Assembly (NCBI GenBank): GCA_003558125.1
Contig: PWMQ01000065.1
Location: forward strand, 1-54,357
DNA length: 54,357 nucleotides
DNA from: Natronospira sp.
GTDB lineage: Bacteria > Pseudomonadota > Gammaproteobacteria > Natronospirales > Natronospiraceae
Direction: 5' to 3'
Positions 17,643 through 26,073 of the stretch are shown here, piece after piece. How positions within the stretch are numbered: the first letter of the stretch is position 1; each line of letters opens with the position of its first letter. Below the pieces are notes generated by a model, which was not told the origin of the DNA, did not search any database, and saw only the letters and a list, made by a program, of their open reading frames with translations. A program made the translations under genes and the position numbers.

Positions 17643-18947
17643 TCAGAAAGTGCGTTTCAGTCGCAGAAAGACACTGGAGTCTTTCTCGAACTGGCCGTAG
17701 AAAGTGTGATCATCCTCGCCGCCAAATAGATTGGCGCCTGCCGTCATGTACAGCTCGTCACTTAAGCGATAGTTAACCGTGGGCCGGAGGAACCAGTCCT
17801 CGTCGTCGGGAGAGTAGAAGCTCATCAGCCCGAGGGTGAGGTTGTCCCGCATCAACCTTTGGGTCAGGCGCACGGTAATGAGCTGGCGGTATTCTTCGGG
17901 CAGGGTGGCAGGATCCCCCTGGAAGTTGGCCTCCAGCTCATCGAAGTCCTGCAGCCATTCGACGTAGTACTGGGTGCCCAGGGTCAGGTTTCTGGCGATT
18001 TCCTGTTCGTATCCAGCAAGGAATCGAAACTCGCTGTTGGGCAGCATGGGGTCATCCCCATCGCGGTTGTCTGCCGAGTCGTAATAGGAGAACTCCAGGT
18101 TGTAGAGACCGGTCCCCAGCGGGCCACGCAGGCTGGCACCGAGACTGTTGAGTCGGGCAAATTCCAGATGGCCGCTTTCGGGGTTGAAAGCCGTCGGCTG
18201 GCCGAAGAAGCCGCGGTAGAGATAGATAGCCCATTCCTGTGAGCCGGCCATGCCGTAGATGCGGGTGGCCAGTTCACCGTTATCAAAGGTCCTGGCGGGG
18301 CGGTCCACCAGCGGCAGGGGCGGGGCGGCGGTCAGTTCACCCTGCATGGGATCGAAATACGACAGGCGCACGCCCTCAATGAAATTGTCCGGTTCGAAGA
18401 ACGGTGTCCAGACCGCGTCGATATTGGCCCGGTCACCGAACCAGCTGACACGGACGGCGTCATTGGTCCCCTTGAGGTATTCGTCATCTCGACCGATCAG
18501 GAAGGACACCCAGTCCTTGGGGAACAAGTCATTGAGAAAGACCAGGTCGCCCGTCCCCCAGGTAAGAACCTGACGACCGAGCCGCACATCGGTGCGTTCG
18601 CCTACCGAAAAGCCGAGCCGCGCCTCGCGGACATCACCTGTCAGTTTGTCTTCCACGCTATCGGCCAGGCCGTCCAGCTTGAAGCGCCCGTCGATCCGAT
18701 CACCCGCGTATTGCCCTTCCAGCTGGAAGCGAACCTCACCCAGCGGCATGTCATCGTCAATGAGGTCATTGCTGCGAGTACGGTAGCCCGCCGCACCCTC
18801 AATGAACCCGTACCAGGACAGGGGGGTCACTTCTTCATCACCCCATGGATCATTATCCCAGTCATCGGCCGTTGCCAGGGGCGGCAGGGCAATGAGCCCG
18901 ATACCGGCCAGCAAGCCTGCCTTCAGAGTATTTGGCCGCACAATCAT
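17643..18947 (-). CDS. Outer-membrane beta-barrel protein (porin/DUF1302-like)
   Basis: A 434-residue protein. The signal peptide covers about residues 1-27 (LLAGIGLIALPPLATADD), then amphipathic strands run to a C-terminal phenylalanine (VFLRLKRTF), the signal for BAM assembly. Repeated patterns such as YNLEFSYYDSADN and WFLRPTVNYRLSDELYMTAG alternate in the way of beta-barrel strands. It is the third gene of a set with the RND protein and LolA-like protein, so it probably forms the outer-membrane exit or sink for what that set moves. Family assignment is by length and organisation only. AAGGAGG precedes ATG 18947. Confidence 0.75.
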   Translation of the reverse strand: MIVRPNTLKAGLLAGIGLIALPPLATADDWDNDPWGDEEVTPLSWYGFIEGAAGYRTRSNDLIDDDMPLGEVRFQLEGQYAGDRIDGRFKLDGLADSVEDKLTGDVREARLGFSVGERTDVRLGRQVLTWGTGDLVFLNDLFPKDWVSFLIGRDDEYLKGTNDAVRVSWFGDRANIDAVWTPFFEPDNFIEGVRLSYFDPMQGELTAAPPLPLVDRPARTFDNGELATRIYGMAGSQEWAIYLYRGFFGQPTAFNPESGHLEFARLNSLGASLRGPLGTGLYNLEFSYYDSADNRDGDDPMLPNSEFRFLAGYEQEIARNLTLGTQYYVEWLQDFDELEANFQGDPATLPEEYRQLITVRLTQRLMRDNLTLGLMSFYSPDDEDWFLRPTVNYRLSDELYMTAGANLFGGEDDHTFYGQFEKDSSVFLRLKRTF

Positions 18948-18961
18948 CGTGTCCTCCTTGT

Positions 18962-19780
18962 TCATTGACGCTGCAGCCACTGCCGGGGCGGATTCCTCAA
19001 TGACCGTTCCGTGAAGACCGAATCAGGAATACCGATGTCATAGGCACTGTGGCGAAATTCCACCAGGGTGTATTCATCGTCCTTGAGGTTTTCCATTCGC
19101 ATGCGGGTACCCGTGGGGTAGCCGTCGATCTCTTCCACTTCCTCAATCTGCATGCGTCGGTAGGTCTCGCCGGAGTCGTCCACGTACTCGGCCCGCATGG
19201 GCAGGAAGGTCTCGCGATCAATCCAGTTGTCGAAGTGGGCAAACTCGACAGTGCCTGGATCTCTGGGGGTGCTTCGGATGACGTAGTAGTCGTCTGTGGT
19301 TTCGATCAGCTCATGTTCATCATCTTCCAGGTGACGACCGGAGACATCCTCGTAGAAGACATGGGAGCCGACGAAGCTGGTGCGCTTGTCGCCGGGGGCA
19401 ATGCGGCGAACCAGGTCCAGGCCGGGCAGATAAAGCCAGCGATCATCATCGGCGCCGGGATTCTTTTCCACCAGAAACACCGTGCCGCGGACATCGGAGG
19501 GTCGGCTGAATACCACCAGATAGCTCTGTTTGCCGTCTTCACCATCCTTGCGCAGCATGGTGAACTGGCGGACCTGCTCACGCCCGCGGCTATCGACAAT
19601 GCGCATGCGCGCTTCGGCGCGTCCGTCGTCGCCGGCGTAGAAAGAGGCCTGGTTGGCCCGTTCCACGATTTCCATGGCGGTGGGGGTGTCGGCAGCCAAG
19701 GGGTTGCCGAGGCTGGTCATGAACAGCCCCAGGCCGGCGGCCGTGGAGAGCATCAGCTTGTTGAGTTTGACTGTCATCAT
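18962..19780 (-). CDS. LolA-like periplasmic protein (outer-membrane lipoprotein-sorting family)
   Basis: A 272-residue exported protein. A signal peptide (about residues 1-30) precedes a LolA/LolB-like half-barrel with the family pattern ARMRIVDSRGREQVRQFTML, SYLVVFSRPSDVRGTVFLV, DDRWLYLPGLDLVRRIAPGDKRTSFVGSH (given here in pieces) and DYYVIRSTPRD. This group is usually encoded beside RND/MMPL transporters and carries hydrophobic cargo across the periplasm. Here it sits between the RND gene and the barrel gene. AAGGAGG before ATG 19780 sets the start; an in-frame ATG twelve codons upstream overlaps the RND gene and has no ribosome-binding site. Confidence 0.8.
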   Translation of the reverse strand: MMTVKLNKLMLSTAAGLGLFMTSLGNPLAADTPTAMEIVERANQASFYAGDDGRAEARMRIVDSRGREQVRQFTMLRKDGEDGKQSYLVVFSRPSDVRGTVFLVEKNPGADDDRWLYLPGLDLVRRIAPGDKRTSFVGSHVFYEDVSGRHLEDDEHELIETTDDYYVIRSTPRDPGTVEFAHFDNWIDRETFLPMRAEYVDDSGETYRRMQIEEVEEIDGYPTGTRMRMENLKDDEYTLVEFRHSAYDIGIPDSVFTERSLRNPPRQWLQRQ

Positions 19781-19812
19781 TGTGTACCTCCTTGAGGTAT
19801 CGATTGCGTGAT

Positions 19813-22413
19813 TCATTCGCTTGTCGCCTTGACTTCCTGCGCGGCGTCGCGTCCGAAGAAAAGACCGGGCACCGTGCGCAGGATGGCGGGCAGCATCAAC
19901 AGGGTGACGATGGCGGAGAGCGCCATGATGCTGGCCAGGAAGATGCCCACCGTGATGTAGGGGACCAATGCGGCGGTCAGCAGCGGCAGAAAGCCCAGGG
20001 AGATCACCACGGCATTGCGGGTGATGGCTCGAGCGGGTTCGCCGAAGACATACTCCATGGCCTGCTGCCAGCTTCCCGTTTCATTGAAGGCGCCGCGCAT
20101 GCGCTGAATGAAGTGGATGGCAAAGTCCACGGAGAGGCCCAAACTGAGCGAGGACAGCACCGCCACCGGCATGTCGTAGGATTTGCCGATCAGGCCCATG
20201 ACCCCGTAGATCAGCGCAATGGTCAGGGTGAGGGGCAAGACGGCCAGGATGCCGAACAGCAGGGAGCGGAACAGGGCAATCATCATCAACAGCACGATGG
20301 CGAAGGCCGAGAGCAGGGCCAGCAGCATCCCCTCCACCATCTCGCCCTGCCAGACCAGATTGACGTAGGTGGATCCGCCCCAGCTCAGGTCCACACCCTC
20401 CGGGAGAGGGTTGTCGGTGGTGTAGTGCGCAACGGCGTCCACCACGCGCTGCATGTCCTGATTGTCCCCGCTGGGCAGTTGCAGCCAGATACTGGCCGAG
20501 CGGTAGTCCTGGCTGACGAAGTGCCAGAGATCATGGGGGCGATGGGAGCCCTGGAAACTCAGGATCGACTGGGCCACGCCCGCCGGTGAATCCGGGATGC
20601 GGTAGTCCTCGGGCTCACCGCTGACCAGCTCCCGGTTGATGGTCTTGACCAGATCGGCGAGGGAATTGGATTTGCCCACATGGCCTTCCTGCTCCAGCCA
20701 GCTCTGCAGGCCGGCCATGTAGCGCAGTGCCTCCGGGGTCTGGAAATAGAGGGCTTCGCTGCGAACGGCCTCGGCCGCCTCCAGAATGGCTTCCCAATAT
20801 TCAGCTTCTTCCATGGATACCTCGAAGAGCAGGTCATCCAGGGCAAACATGAGGTTGTCGAGCATCACACCCGGATCATCGGCGGCGGACTCTTCCAACA
20901 GGTCCTGCCACTGCTGATCGAGCTCAAAGCCTTCTTCGCGCGCCTCGGTCAAGAGGGGGTTAACCCGATCCTGAAGGGAACGCTCCAGGTCACCCGCTTC
21001 ACCCTGTTCCAGCACGATGTAGGCCTCGTAGGTGCCGGCGAAATGCTCGTTGAGGACCGCATCCGCCACGCGAATCCGATGGTCCTGCTTGAACCAGCGC
21101 GTGGGGTTGTCGTTGATCTGGATCTGGGTAATGCCGAACACGGCGATCGCCAGCAAGGTCACGAAACTCACCAGCAGGGACTTGCTGTAGCGGGTGGCGA
21201 AACGGCCGGTGGCGGACATGAATTCACACAGTTTGCAGTCCGCGCCCTTGCCCTCGCTCTCATGTTTCTTGACCCGCGCCACCATGCGGTCCACCGCGGA
21301 CTGGGGCAGGGCAGCGATGAAGGCCGGCAGGAAGGTGAGTGTCAGGGCCATGGCGAAGAGCACGCCCACGGCGACAAAGGCACCGAAGACCTGGACCGGC
21401 GGGATCGGTGTCAGGGTGAGGGACGCGAAACCCACGGTGGTGGTCAGGGCGGTGAAGATCACCGGCTTGTAGAGGCTCTGGATGACTTCTTCCATCACCG
21501 CCCGGGTGTCATCACCGGCGCGGCAGCGATCGGTAAAGCCTGACAGCACATGGATGGAGGCCACTACTGCGATAGGCATGAGGAAGATGGGGATCATGGA
21601 GCTCATGATGTGCACGGTGTAACCCATGCCGATCAGCAGCCCCATGATGGAGATCACCGTGGCCATGGCCAGCAGCATGGGCGCCACCACCAGTGGCACA
21701 CTGCGGAAGAAGTAGAGCATGATCAGAAAGATCAGGACCCCGGCCAGGGGCGCGGAAATGGCCATCTGCTGGAACATCTCCACGCCGAAGGTATCCTGCG
21801 CCACCGGTTGGCCGGTGATGTGGAATTCATCACCACTGTCCAGGCGGTCAATGATGGCCTGAATCTCGGTGGAGATGCGGTGGCTTTCATTCTTGTCCAC
21901 GATGGGGACATAAATCCCCGCCGCCTTGCCGTCCTCCGAGACCAGCGTGCCGTAGAACATCGGCAGGCGTTCCACTGCCTGGCGGATAGCGTCGGCCTCG
22001 CCCTGGGTTTCGGGCGGGCGGTCCATCATCCAGTCGAAACTGATGGTGCCGGGGCTTACCTGTTCCACGTTGTCGACGGTGGCCAGGGACAGCATGTCGC
22101 GGCTGATTACCCCGTCAATATTTTCTATGCCCTCGGATAGCTGCAAGAGGGCAGAGAGAGATGTCGGGTTGAACACCCCCTCGGGGTGCTCCGAATTCAC
22201 CACGCCCACCACGATCATGTCGTAGAGATCGAACAGTTCCTTGATGCGGTTGTGCTCGACCCGATCGGGCTGCTCGGCGGACAGCATGTTCTCCGGATCT
22301 GTATCGATGGTGATACGCGGGATCATCAGTCCCATGACCAGGGCGATGAGCGCGGTCAGGGCGAAGACCCACCAGCGGTATTGCATGCTGTAGCGAGCAA
22401 TGAGGCGTCCCAT
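19813..22413 (-). CDS. RND/MMPL-family exporter
   Basis: An 866-residue inner-membrane protein with the RND duplication: helix 1 at about residues 12-30, a large periplasmic loop, helices 2-6 (about 215-385), helix 7 near 420, a second large loop, and helices 8-12 at the end. Length and lack of a partner membrane-fusion protein match the MMPL/HpnN-like branch that moves lipids or other hydrophobic molecules to a periplasmic carrier. It is the first gene of the seven-gene run. Its promoter at 22438-22483 carries the persulfide operator. The cargo is unknown; polysulfide, sulfur-loaded lipid or a membrane-protective lipid are all possible. GGAG upstream of ATG 22413 supports the start. Confidence 0.85.
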   Translation of the reverse strand: MGRLIARYSMQYRWWVFALTALIALVMGLMIPRITIDTDPENMLSAEQPDRVEHNRIKELFDLYDMIVVGVVNSEHPEGVFNPTSLSALLQLSEGIENIDGVISRDMLSLATVDNVEQVSPGTISFDWMMDRPPETQGEADAIRQAVERLPMFYGTLVSEDGKAAGIYVPIVDKNESHRISTEIQAIIDRLDSGDEFHITGQPVAQDTFGVEMFQQMAISAPLAGVLIFLIMLYFFRSVPLVVAPMLLAMATVISIMGLLIGMGYTVHIMSSMIPIFLMPIAVVASIHVLSGFTDRCRAGDDTRAVMEEVIQSLYKPVIFTALTTTVGFASLTLTPIPPVQVFGAFVAVGVLFAMALTLTFLPAFIAALPQSAVDRMVARVKKHESEGKGADCKLCEFMSATGRFATRYSKSLLVSFVTLLAIAVFGITQIQINDNPTRWFKQDHRIRVADAVLNEHFAGTYEAYIVLEQGEAGDLERSLQDRVNPLLTEAREEGFELDQQWQDLLEESAADDPGVMLDNLMFALDDLLFEVSMEEAEYWEAILEAAEAVRSEALYFQTPEALRYMAGLQSWLEQEGHVGKSNSLADLVKTINRELVSGEPEDYRIPDSPAGVAQSILSFQGSHRPHDLWHFVSQDYRSASIWLQLPSGDNQDMQRVVDAVAHYTTDNPLPEGVDLSWGGSTYVNLVWQGEMVEGMLLALLSAFAIVLLMMIALFRSLLFGILAVLPLTLTIALIYGVMGLIGKSYDMPVAVLSSLSLGLSVDFAIHFIQRMRGAFNETGSWQQAMEYVFGEPARAITRNAVVISLGFLPLLTAALVPYITVGIFLASIMALSAIVTLLMLPAILRTVPGLFFGRDAAQEVKATSE

Positions 22414-22437
22414 GTTCGTATCTCCAGTATGTGCTCA

Positions 22438-22483
22438 ATTAGAAGATGCTAATAAATATAGTGTCAATTCACGCTGCCGTCAA
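22438..22483 (-). promoter_or_regulatory. Promoter and operator of the RND-SQR operon
   Basis: On the minus strand, TTGACG (22478-22483) and TATATT (22455-22460) are spaced by 17 bases. Next to the -10 is a perfect ATTAG-N6-CTAAT palindrome (22438-22453). An overlapping alternative uses TTGACA with TTCTAA as -10, which would put the operator on the -10. The layout is the same as at the dioxygenase gene. Confidence 0.7.
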
Positions 22484-22657
22484 GGCATGGGGCTTATCTG
22501 GTCAAAGCAATCTGCGGCCACATCCACCCCCTGCGCTGGGCCTGGCGCTGCCGGGGCGGGGCCCGGCAGCGGGAAGTCCCTGTCTCAGTCTCCGCCCAGT
22601 GATCGTGGCGGGTGATGACCACAATCATCGGCAGGCGCCTTGGCTGGCCGCGGCCCG

Positions 22658-23551
22658 TCAGTCGTGCCCGCTGTTCCCGCCCGGCGCCTTGCCCAGCAGA
22701 TTGAGTGGGACCTTGAGATAGCTGACATCGTTGTCTTCCGCTGGCGGCAGCTTGCCGGCACGCATGTTGACCTGCACCGAGGGGATGATCAGGCGTGGCA
22801 TGGGCAGGCCGGCATCCCGTTCCTGACGCATCTTCACGTACTCTTCGCGGGCCACACCCCGGCCGGCGTGGATGTTCCGCTCCCGTTGCTCGGCCACGGT
22901 GGTCTCATGTTTGATCTCGCGACCGCCAGGGCCGTAGTCGTGGCACATGAACATGCGGGTCTCGGGGGGCAGGGAGAGCAGTTTCTGCATTGAGTCAAAA
23001 AGCATCCCGGCATCACCACCGGGAAAATCCGCCCGGGCACTGCCGGCGTCCGGCATGAACAGGGTGTCACCCACGAAGACCGCATCCCCGATCAGGAAGC
23101 TGTTGCTGTCGGAGGTATGCCCCGGCGTATGCATGACTTCTATGCTCAGGCCACCTGTTTCCAGCACTTCACCGTCCTTGAGCAGGTGATCAAACTCTGC
23201 CCCGCGGGGCTGGTATTCATTGGGCAGATTGAACACCTTGGAGAAACGATCCTGGACCGCCTGGATCCCTTCACCGATGGCCACCCTGGCGCCCAGTTCC
23301 CTGGCCAGGTAGGGGGCGGCAGAGAGGTGGTCGGCATGGGCGTGGGTCTCGAGGATCCATTCCACCGACAACTGATTGTCGCGAACAAAATCGAGAATGC
23401 GGTCGGCGGTTTCGGTCCAGGTGCGGGCCGCCTTGTAGTCGAAATCCAGAACCGGATCGATGATGACGGCGCCTGACCCTGTCGGGGGCCGCACAACATA
23501 GGAAAAGGTATTGGTGTCTTCGTGGAAGAAGCTCGTGACTTCGGGTTTCAT
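22658..23551 (-). CDS. ETHE1/Blh-like persulfide dioxygenase (metallo-beta-lactamase fold)
   Basis: A 297-residue enzyme that should oxidise glutathione persulfide or other persulfide to sulfite with O2. The fold signature THAHADHL (His70, His72, Asp74, His75), the third His in HTPGHTSDSN (His145) and Asp162 in VGDTLFMPDAGSARADF give the mononuclear iron site typical of persulfide dioxygenases; the MPDAGSARADF stretch is a hallmark of the family. It resembles Blh of BigR operons. It lies 244 bp upstream of the RND operon with its own operator-bearing promoter at 23571-23612. GGAG upstream of the ATG supports the start. It would remove the sulfane sulfur that SQR makes. Confidence 0.92.
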   Translation of the reverse strand: MKPEVTSFFHEDTNTFSYVVRPPTGSGAVIIDPVLDFDYKAARTWTETADRILDFVRDNQLSVEWILETHAHADHLSAAPYLARELGARVAIGEGIQAVQDRFSKVFNLPNEYQPRGAEFDHLLKDGEVLETGGLSIEVMHTPGHTSDSNSFLIGDAVFVGDTLFMPDAGSARADFPGGDAGMLFDSMQKLLSLPPETRMFMCHDYGPGGREIKHETTVAEQRERNIHAGRGVAREEYVKMRQERDAGLPMPRLIIPSVQVNMRAGKLPPAEDNDVSYLKVPLNLLGKAPGGNSGHD

Positions 23552-23570
23552 GATCGTCTCCGAATTAAAG

Positions 23571-23612
23571 ATTAGTTAAATCTAATATATAGCCGGTATC
23601 GACCTGGGTCAA
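23571..23612 (-). promoter_or_regulatory. Promoter and operator of the persulfide dioxygenase gene
   Basis: On the minus strand, TTGACC (23607-23612) and TATATT (23584-23589) are separated by exactly 17 bases. A perfect ATTAG-N6-CTAAT palindrome (23571-23586) overlaps the -10, so bound repressor would block RNA polymerase. Confidence 0.75.
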
Positions 23613-23727
23613 GGGATTCGAAAGGCAATAGGGCGGTTACTCCGCTTGGTCAGCAGCGGTGCCTGACCGGGGGGTACTGCGGGGCGGCCCCGGTGGTGAG
23701 GCTGGTGCGGGGAAGGGGACGAGTGGT

Positions 23728-23767
23728 GGGCCATGCGGTGCCCGGTCGTTCCGGCACCGCATGGCCC
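23728..23767 (-). terminator. Long perfect hairpin after the HPF-like gene
   Basis: A 15-bp perfect stem (23728-23742 with 23753-23767) with a 10-base loop lies 21 bp beyond the stop of the minus-strand HPF-like gene. There is no U-tract, so it may be a Rho-assisted terminator or an mRNA 3' end stabiliser. Confidence 0.5.
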
Positions 23768-23788
23768 GTTGGATCAGTCAGCGGCGGG

Positions 23789-24187
23789 TCAGAGGCCGCC
23801 CTGGTCGTGGACTTCATCCGCCTGGGCCTTGCCGGGCTTGTCGCCACGGCCCTTTTTCAGGTCCTTGCGCTTGTCGATGGCGGCGCGCAGCCGCTTTTCA
23901 GCCGTCTTGAAGGTCCGGGACAGGGCCTGGTGGGCATCCTCGGACTTCTTGTCGGCCTCATCCTGAGTGTGATGGACCACGACCTCCTGGCCCGGTACGC
24001 GCATGTCGATGCGCACCTCATAGAGGTTCCCGGCCCCCTTGGTGTAATGGGCGGCCTCAATGAACACGCGGCAGGACTGCAATTGGGGGCACACACCTTC
24101 CAGTTTTTCCGCCAGTTCCCTGGTGCGTTCCTCCAGGGCATCGGAATGGTCCATATTGTTGAAATGAACCTCGAGGGGCAGTTGCAT
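23789..24187 (-). CDS. HPF/RaiA-like ribosome hibernation domain protein
   Basis: A 132-residue protein with an S30AE/HPF-like fold: PLEVHFNNMDHSDALEERTRELAEKL (in pieces), an exposed strand with one Cys (QSCRVFIEAAHYTKG), YEVRIDMRVPGQEVVVHHTQDE, and a helix with KTAEKRLRAAIDKRKDLKK. The Lys-rich tail fits ribosome binding. It is short, lacks the dimerising tail of long HPF, and is not near rpoN, where the usual hpf lies. It may thus be a stress-related paralogue. AAGGAGG before ATG 24187 sets the start; a longer frame to 24253 has no support. Confidence 0.8.
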   Translation of the reverse strand: MQLPLEVHFNNMDHSDALEERTRELAEKLEGVCPQLQSCRVFIEAAHYTKGAGNLYEVRIDMRVPGQEVVVHHTQDEADKKSEDAHQALSRTFKTAEKRLRAAIDKRKDLKKGRGDKPGKAQADEVHDQGGL

Positions 24188-24311
24188 GAAGCCTCCTTCT
24201 CTCACTGTGGGTAGGCGGGCGGTGGCGGCAAGGCCGACTCGATCACCCGTCACTACACAATGGGGGGTACGGCCGCCGAGTTCAAGCTGCCTTTCCCGGT
24301 CGCCGGTCTGC

Positions 24312-24317
24312 TAAAAT
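24312..24317 (+). promoter_or_regulatory. Probable extended -10 promoter of gltX
   Basis: TGC-TAAAAT gives an extended -10 about 27 bp before the start codon. No good -35 is seen at 17 bp, as is common for extended -10 promoters. The leader would be short, holding little beyond the ribosome-binding site GGAGG. Confidence 0.35.
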
Positions 24318-24344
24318 GGACGCTTTTTCCGCTGGAGGAATGGC

Positions 24345-25766
24345 ATGACGATTCGGACCCGCTTTGCGCCCAGCCCCACCGGCTATCTGCACATCGGTGG
24401 CGCCCGCACGGCGCTGTTCTGCTGGCTCTACGCCCGCAAGCATCAGGGCAAGTTCGTGCTCCGGATTGAGGACACGGATCGCGAGCGTTCCACACCCGAG
24501 TCCGTGCAGGCCATTCTCGATGGCATGGAGTGGATGGGGCTTGATTACGATGAGGGCCCCTTCTACCAGACACAACGCTTTGATCGTTATCGGGAGCTGA
24601 TTCAGAAGCTGCTTGATGAGGGCGAGGCCTACCGCTGCTATTGCACCCGTGAGGAACTGGATGAGATGCGGGAGGCTCAGCGGGCGCGCAAGGAAAAGCC
24701 ACGTTACGACGGCCGCTGCCGTGACCGGAGTGACGCCCGTGAAGGGGTGGAGCCGGTGATCCGTTTTCGTAATCCCCAGGATGGGGCGGTGGTCTTCGAT
24801 GACCGGGTTCGCGGTCATGTGAGCTTCAACAACAGTGAGCTGGATGATCTGATCATTGCCCGCTCCGATGGCACGCCGACCTACAACTTCACCGTGGTGG
24901 TGGACGACATGGATATGCAGATTACCCATGTCATTCGTGGTGATGACCATCTCAATAACACCCCGCGGCAGATCAACATGATCCGGGCTCTGGGCGGCGA
25001 ACCACCGGTTTATGCCCATGTGCCCATGATTCTCGGCTCCGATGGGGCCCGGCTGTCCAAGCGCCACGGGGCGGTGAGCGTGCTCCAGTACCGGGAGGAG
25101 GGCTATCTGCCCGACGCCCTGATCAATTATCTGGTCCGCCTGGGCTGGTCTCACGGAGACCAGGAAGTCTTCAGCCGGGAAGAGATGGTCGAGCTGTTCG
25201 ATATCGATGAAGTCAATCGCTCGGCCTCTACCTTCAGCCCGGAAAAGCTGCTTTGGCTCAACCAGCATTACATCAAGGAAAGCGAGCCGGGAGACGTCGC
25301 CAAGGCCCTGGCGCCGCTGCTTGAGGCCCGTGGCTGTGATCTGTCCGCGGGGCCATCCCTGGAACCCATCGTGGTCTCGCAGCAGGAGCGTGCCAAGACC
25401 CTGGTGGAAATGGCCGACAACAGTCTGTTTTTCTTCCGGGATTTTGATGAATTCGATGAAAAGGCAGCGAAGAAGAATCTGCGTCCGGTCGCCGAAGCGC
25501 CGCTTGAGGCTGTAAAGGCGGCCCTTTCGTCATTGGAGGACTGGCAGGCGGAGAAGATCCATGCCGTGGTCAATGCCGTGGCCGAGGAGCAGGAGCTCAA
25601 GCTTGGCAAGGTGGCGCAACCCATTCGAGTCGCAGTTTCTGGCGGGCCGGTATCGCCCCCCATCGACCAGACGCTTGCGCTGCTCGGTCGGGAAAAGACA
25701 GTGGAACGCATTGATCGGGCACTGGCTTACATACAGAGCAGAAAGGAATCTGCCGAGAGTGCTTGA
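24345..25766 (+). CDS. gltX: Glutamyl-tRNA synthetase
   Basis: This 473-residue class I synthetase charges tRNA-Glu with glutamate. The HIGH motif is in [17 protein letters not shown] (residues 10-26), and the KMSKS-type motif is RLSKRHG near residue 238. [22 protein letters not shown] in the middle is typical of GluRS. Length is as usual for bacterial GluRS. GGAGG precedes ATG 24345. It is followed at once by tRNA-Ala and tRNA-Glu, which probably share the transcript or its terminator. Confidence 0.97.
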   Translation: MTIRTRFAPSPTGYLHIGGARTALFCWLYARKHQGKFVLRIEDTDRERSTPESVQAILDGMEWMGLDYDEGPFYQTQRFDRYRELIQKLLDEGEAYRCYCTREELDEMREAQRARKEKPRYDGRCRDRSDAREGVEPVIRFRNPQDGAVVFDDRVRGHVSFNNSELDDLIIARSDGTPTYNFTVVVDDMDMQITHVIRGDDHLNNTPRQINMIRALGGEPPVYAHVPMILGSDGARLSKRHGAVSVLQYREEGYLPDALINYLVRLGWSHGDQEVFSREEMVELFDIDEVNRSASTFSPEKLLWLNQHYIKESEPGDVAKALAPLLEARGCDLSAGPSLEPIVVSQQERAKTLVEMADNSLFFFRDFDEFDEKAAKKNLRPVAEAPLEAVKAALSSLEDWQAEKIHAVVNAVAEEQELKLGKVAQPIRVAVSGGPVSPPIDQTLALLGREKTVERIDRALAYIQSRKESAESA

Positions 25767-25845
25767 CAGGCGCGAGGCGCTCCTGCAAAATGCGCGCCTC
25801 GTTGGTTGAGCGCACGTCGCGGCGGGGCGCTCCAGCAAGAAACAA

Positions 25846-25921
25846 GGGGCCATAGCTCAGCTGGGAGAGCGCCTGCATGGCATGCAGGAGGTCGGCGGTT
25901 CGATCCCGCCTGGCTCCACCA
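25846..25921 (+). tRNA. tRNA-Ala (anticodon GGC)
   Basis: Cloverleaf of 76 bases with encoded CCA. The acceptor is GGGGCCA with TGGCTCC, the D-arm GCTCAGCTGGGAGAGC, the anticodon stem CCTGC/GCAGG around loop ATGGCAT, and the T-arm GGTTCGATCCC. It is 79 bp after gltX. Confidence 0.96.
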
Positions 25922-25956
25922 AACAAGCTAGGCCAGCAGATCTGAAAAGTTTCTGC

Positions 25957-26032
25957 GTCCCCATCGTCTAGAGGCCTAGGACACCGCCCTTTCACGGCGG
26001 CGACCGGGGTTCGAATCCCCGTGGGGACGCCA
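25957..26032 (+). tRNA. tRNA-Glu (anticodon TTC)
   Basis: Cloverleaf of 76 bases with encoded CCA. The acceptor is GTCCCC... with ...GGGGAC, and the anticodon stem CCGCC/GGCGG surrounds loop CTTTCAC. It lies 35 bp after tRNA-Ala and is the substrate of the synthetase encoded just upstream. Confidence 0.96.
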
Positions 26033-26039
26033 CTATAAA

Positions 26040-26070
26040 GAGCACCGACAGTGTCGGTGCTCTTTTTTTT
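26040..26070 (+). terminator. Intrinsic terminator of the gltX-tRNA unit
   Basis: A ten-base stem GAGCACCGAC/GTCGGTGCTC with a three-base loop is followed by eight Ts. It ends the tRNA transcript eight bases after tRNA-Glu. Confidence 0.9.
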
Positions 26071-26073
26071 GCT

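Noticed and set aside
22548-22569. GC-rich hairpin between the dioxygenase and RND genes as a terminator
   Set aside because: It lies upstream of the dioxygenase end in transcription terms by too little to judge, and no U-tract follows; the dioxygenase transcript may read through.
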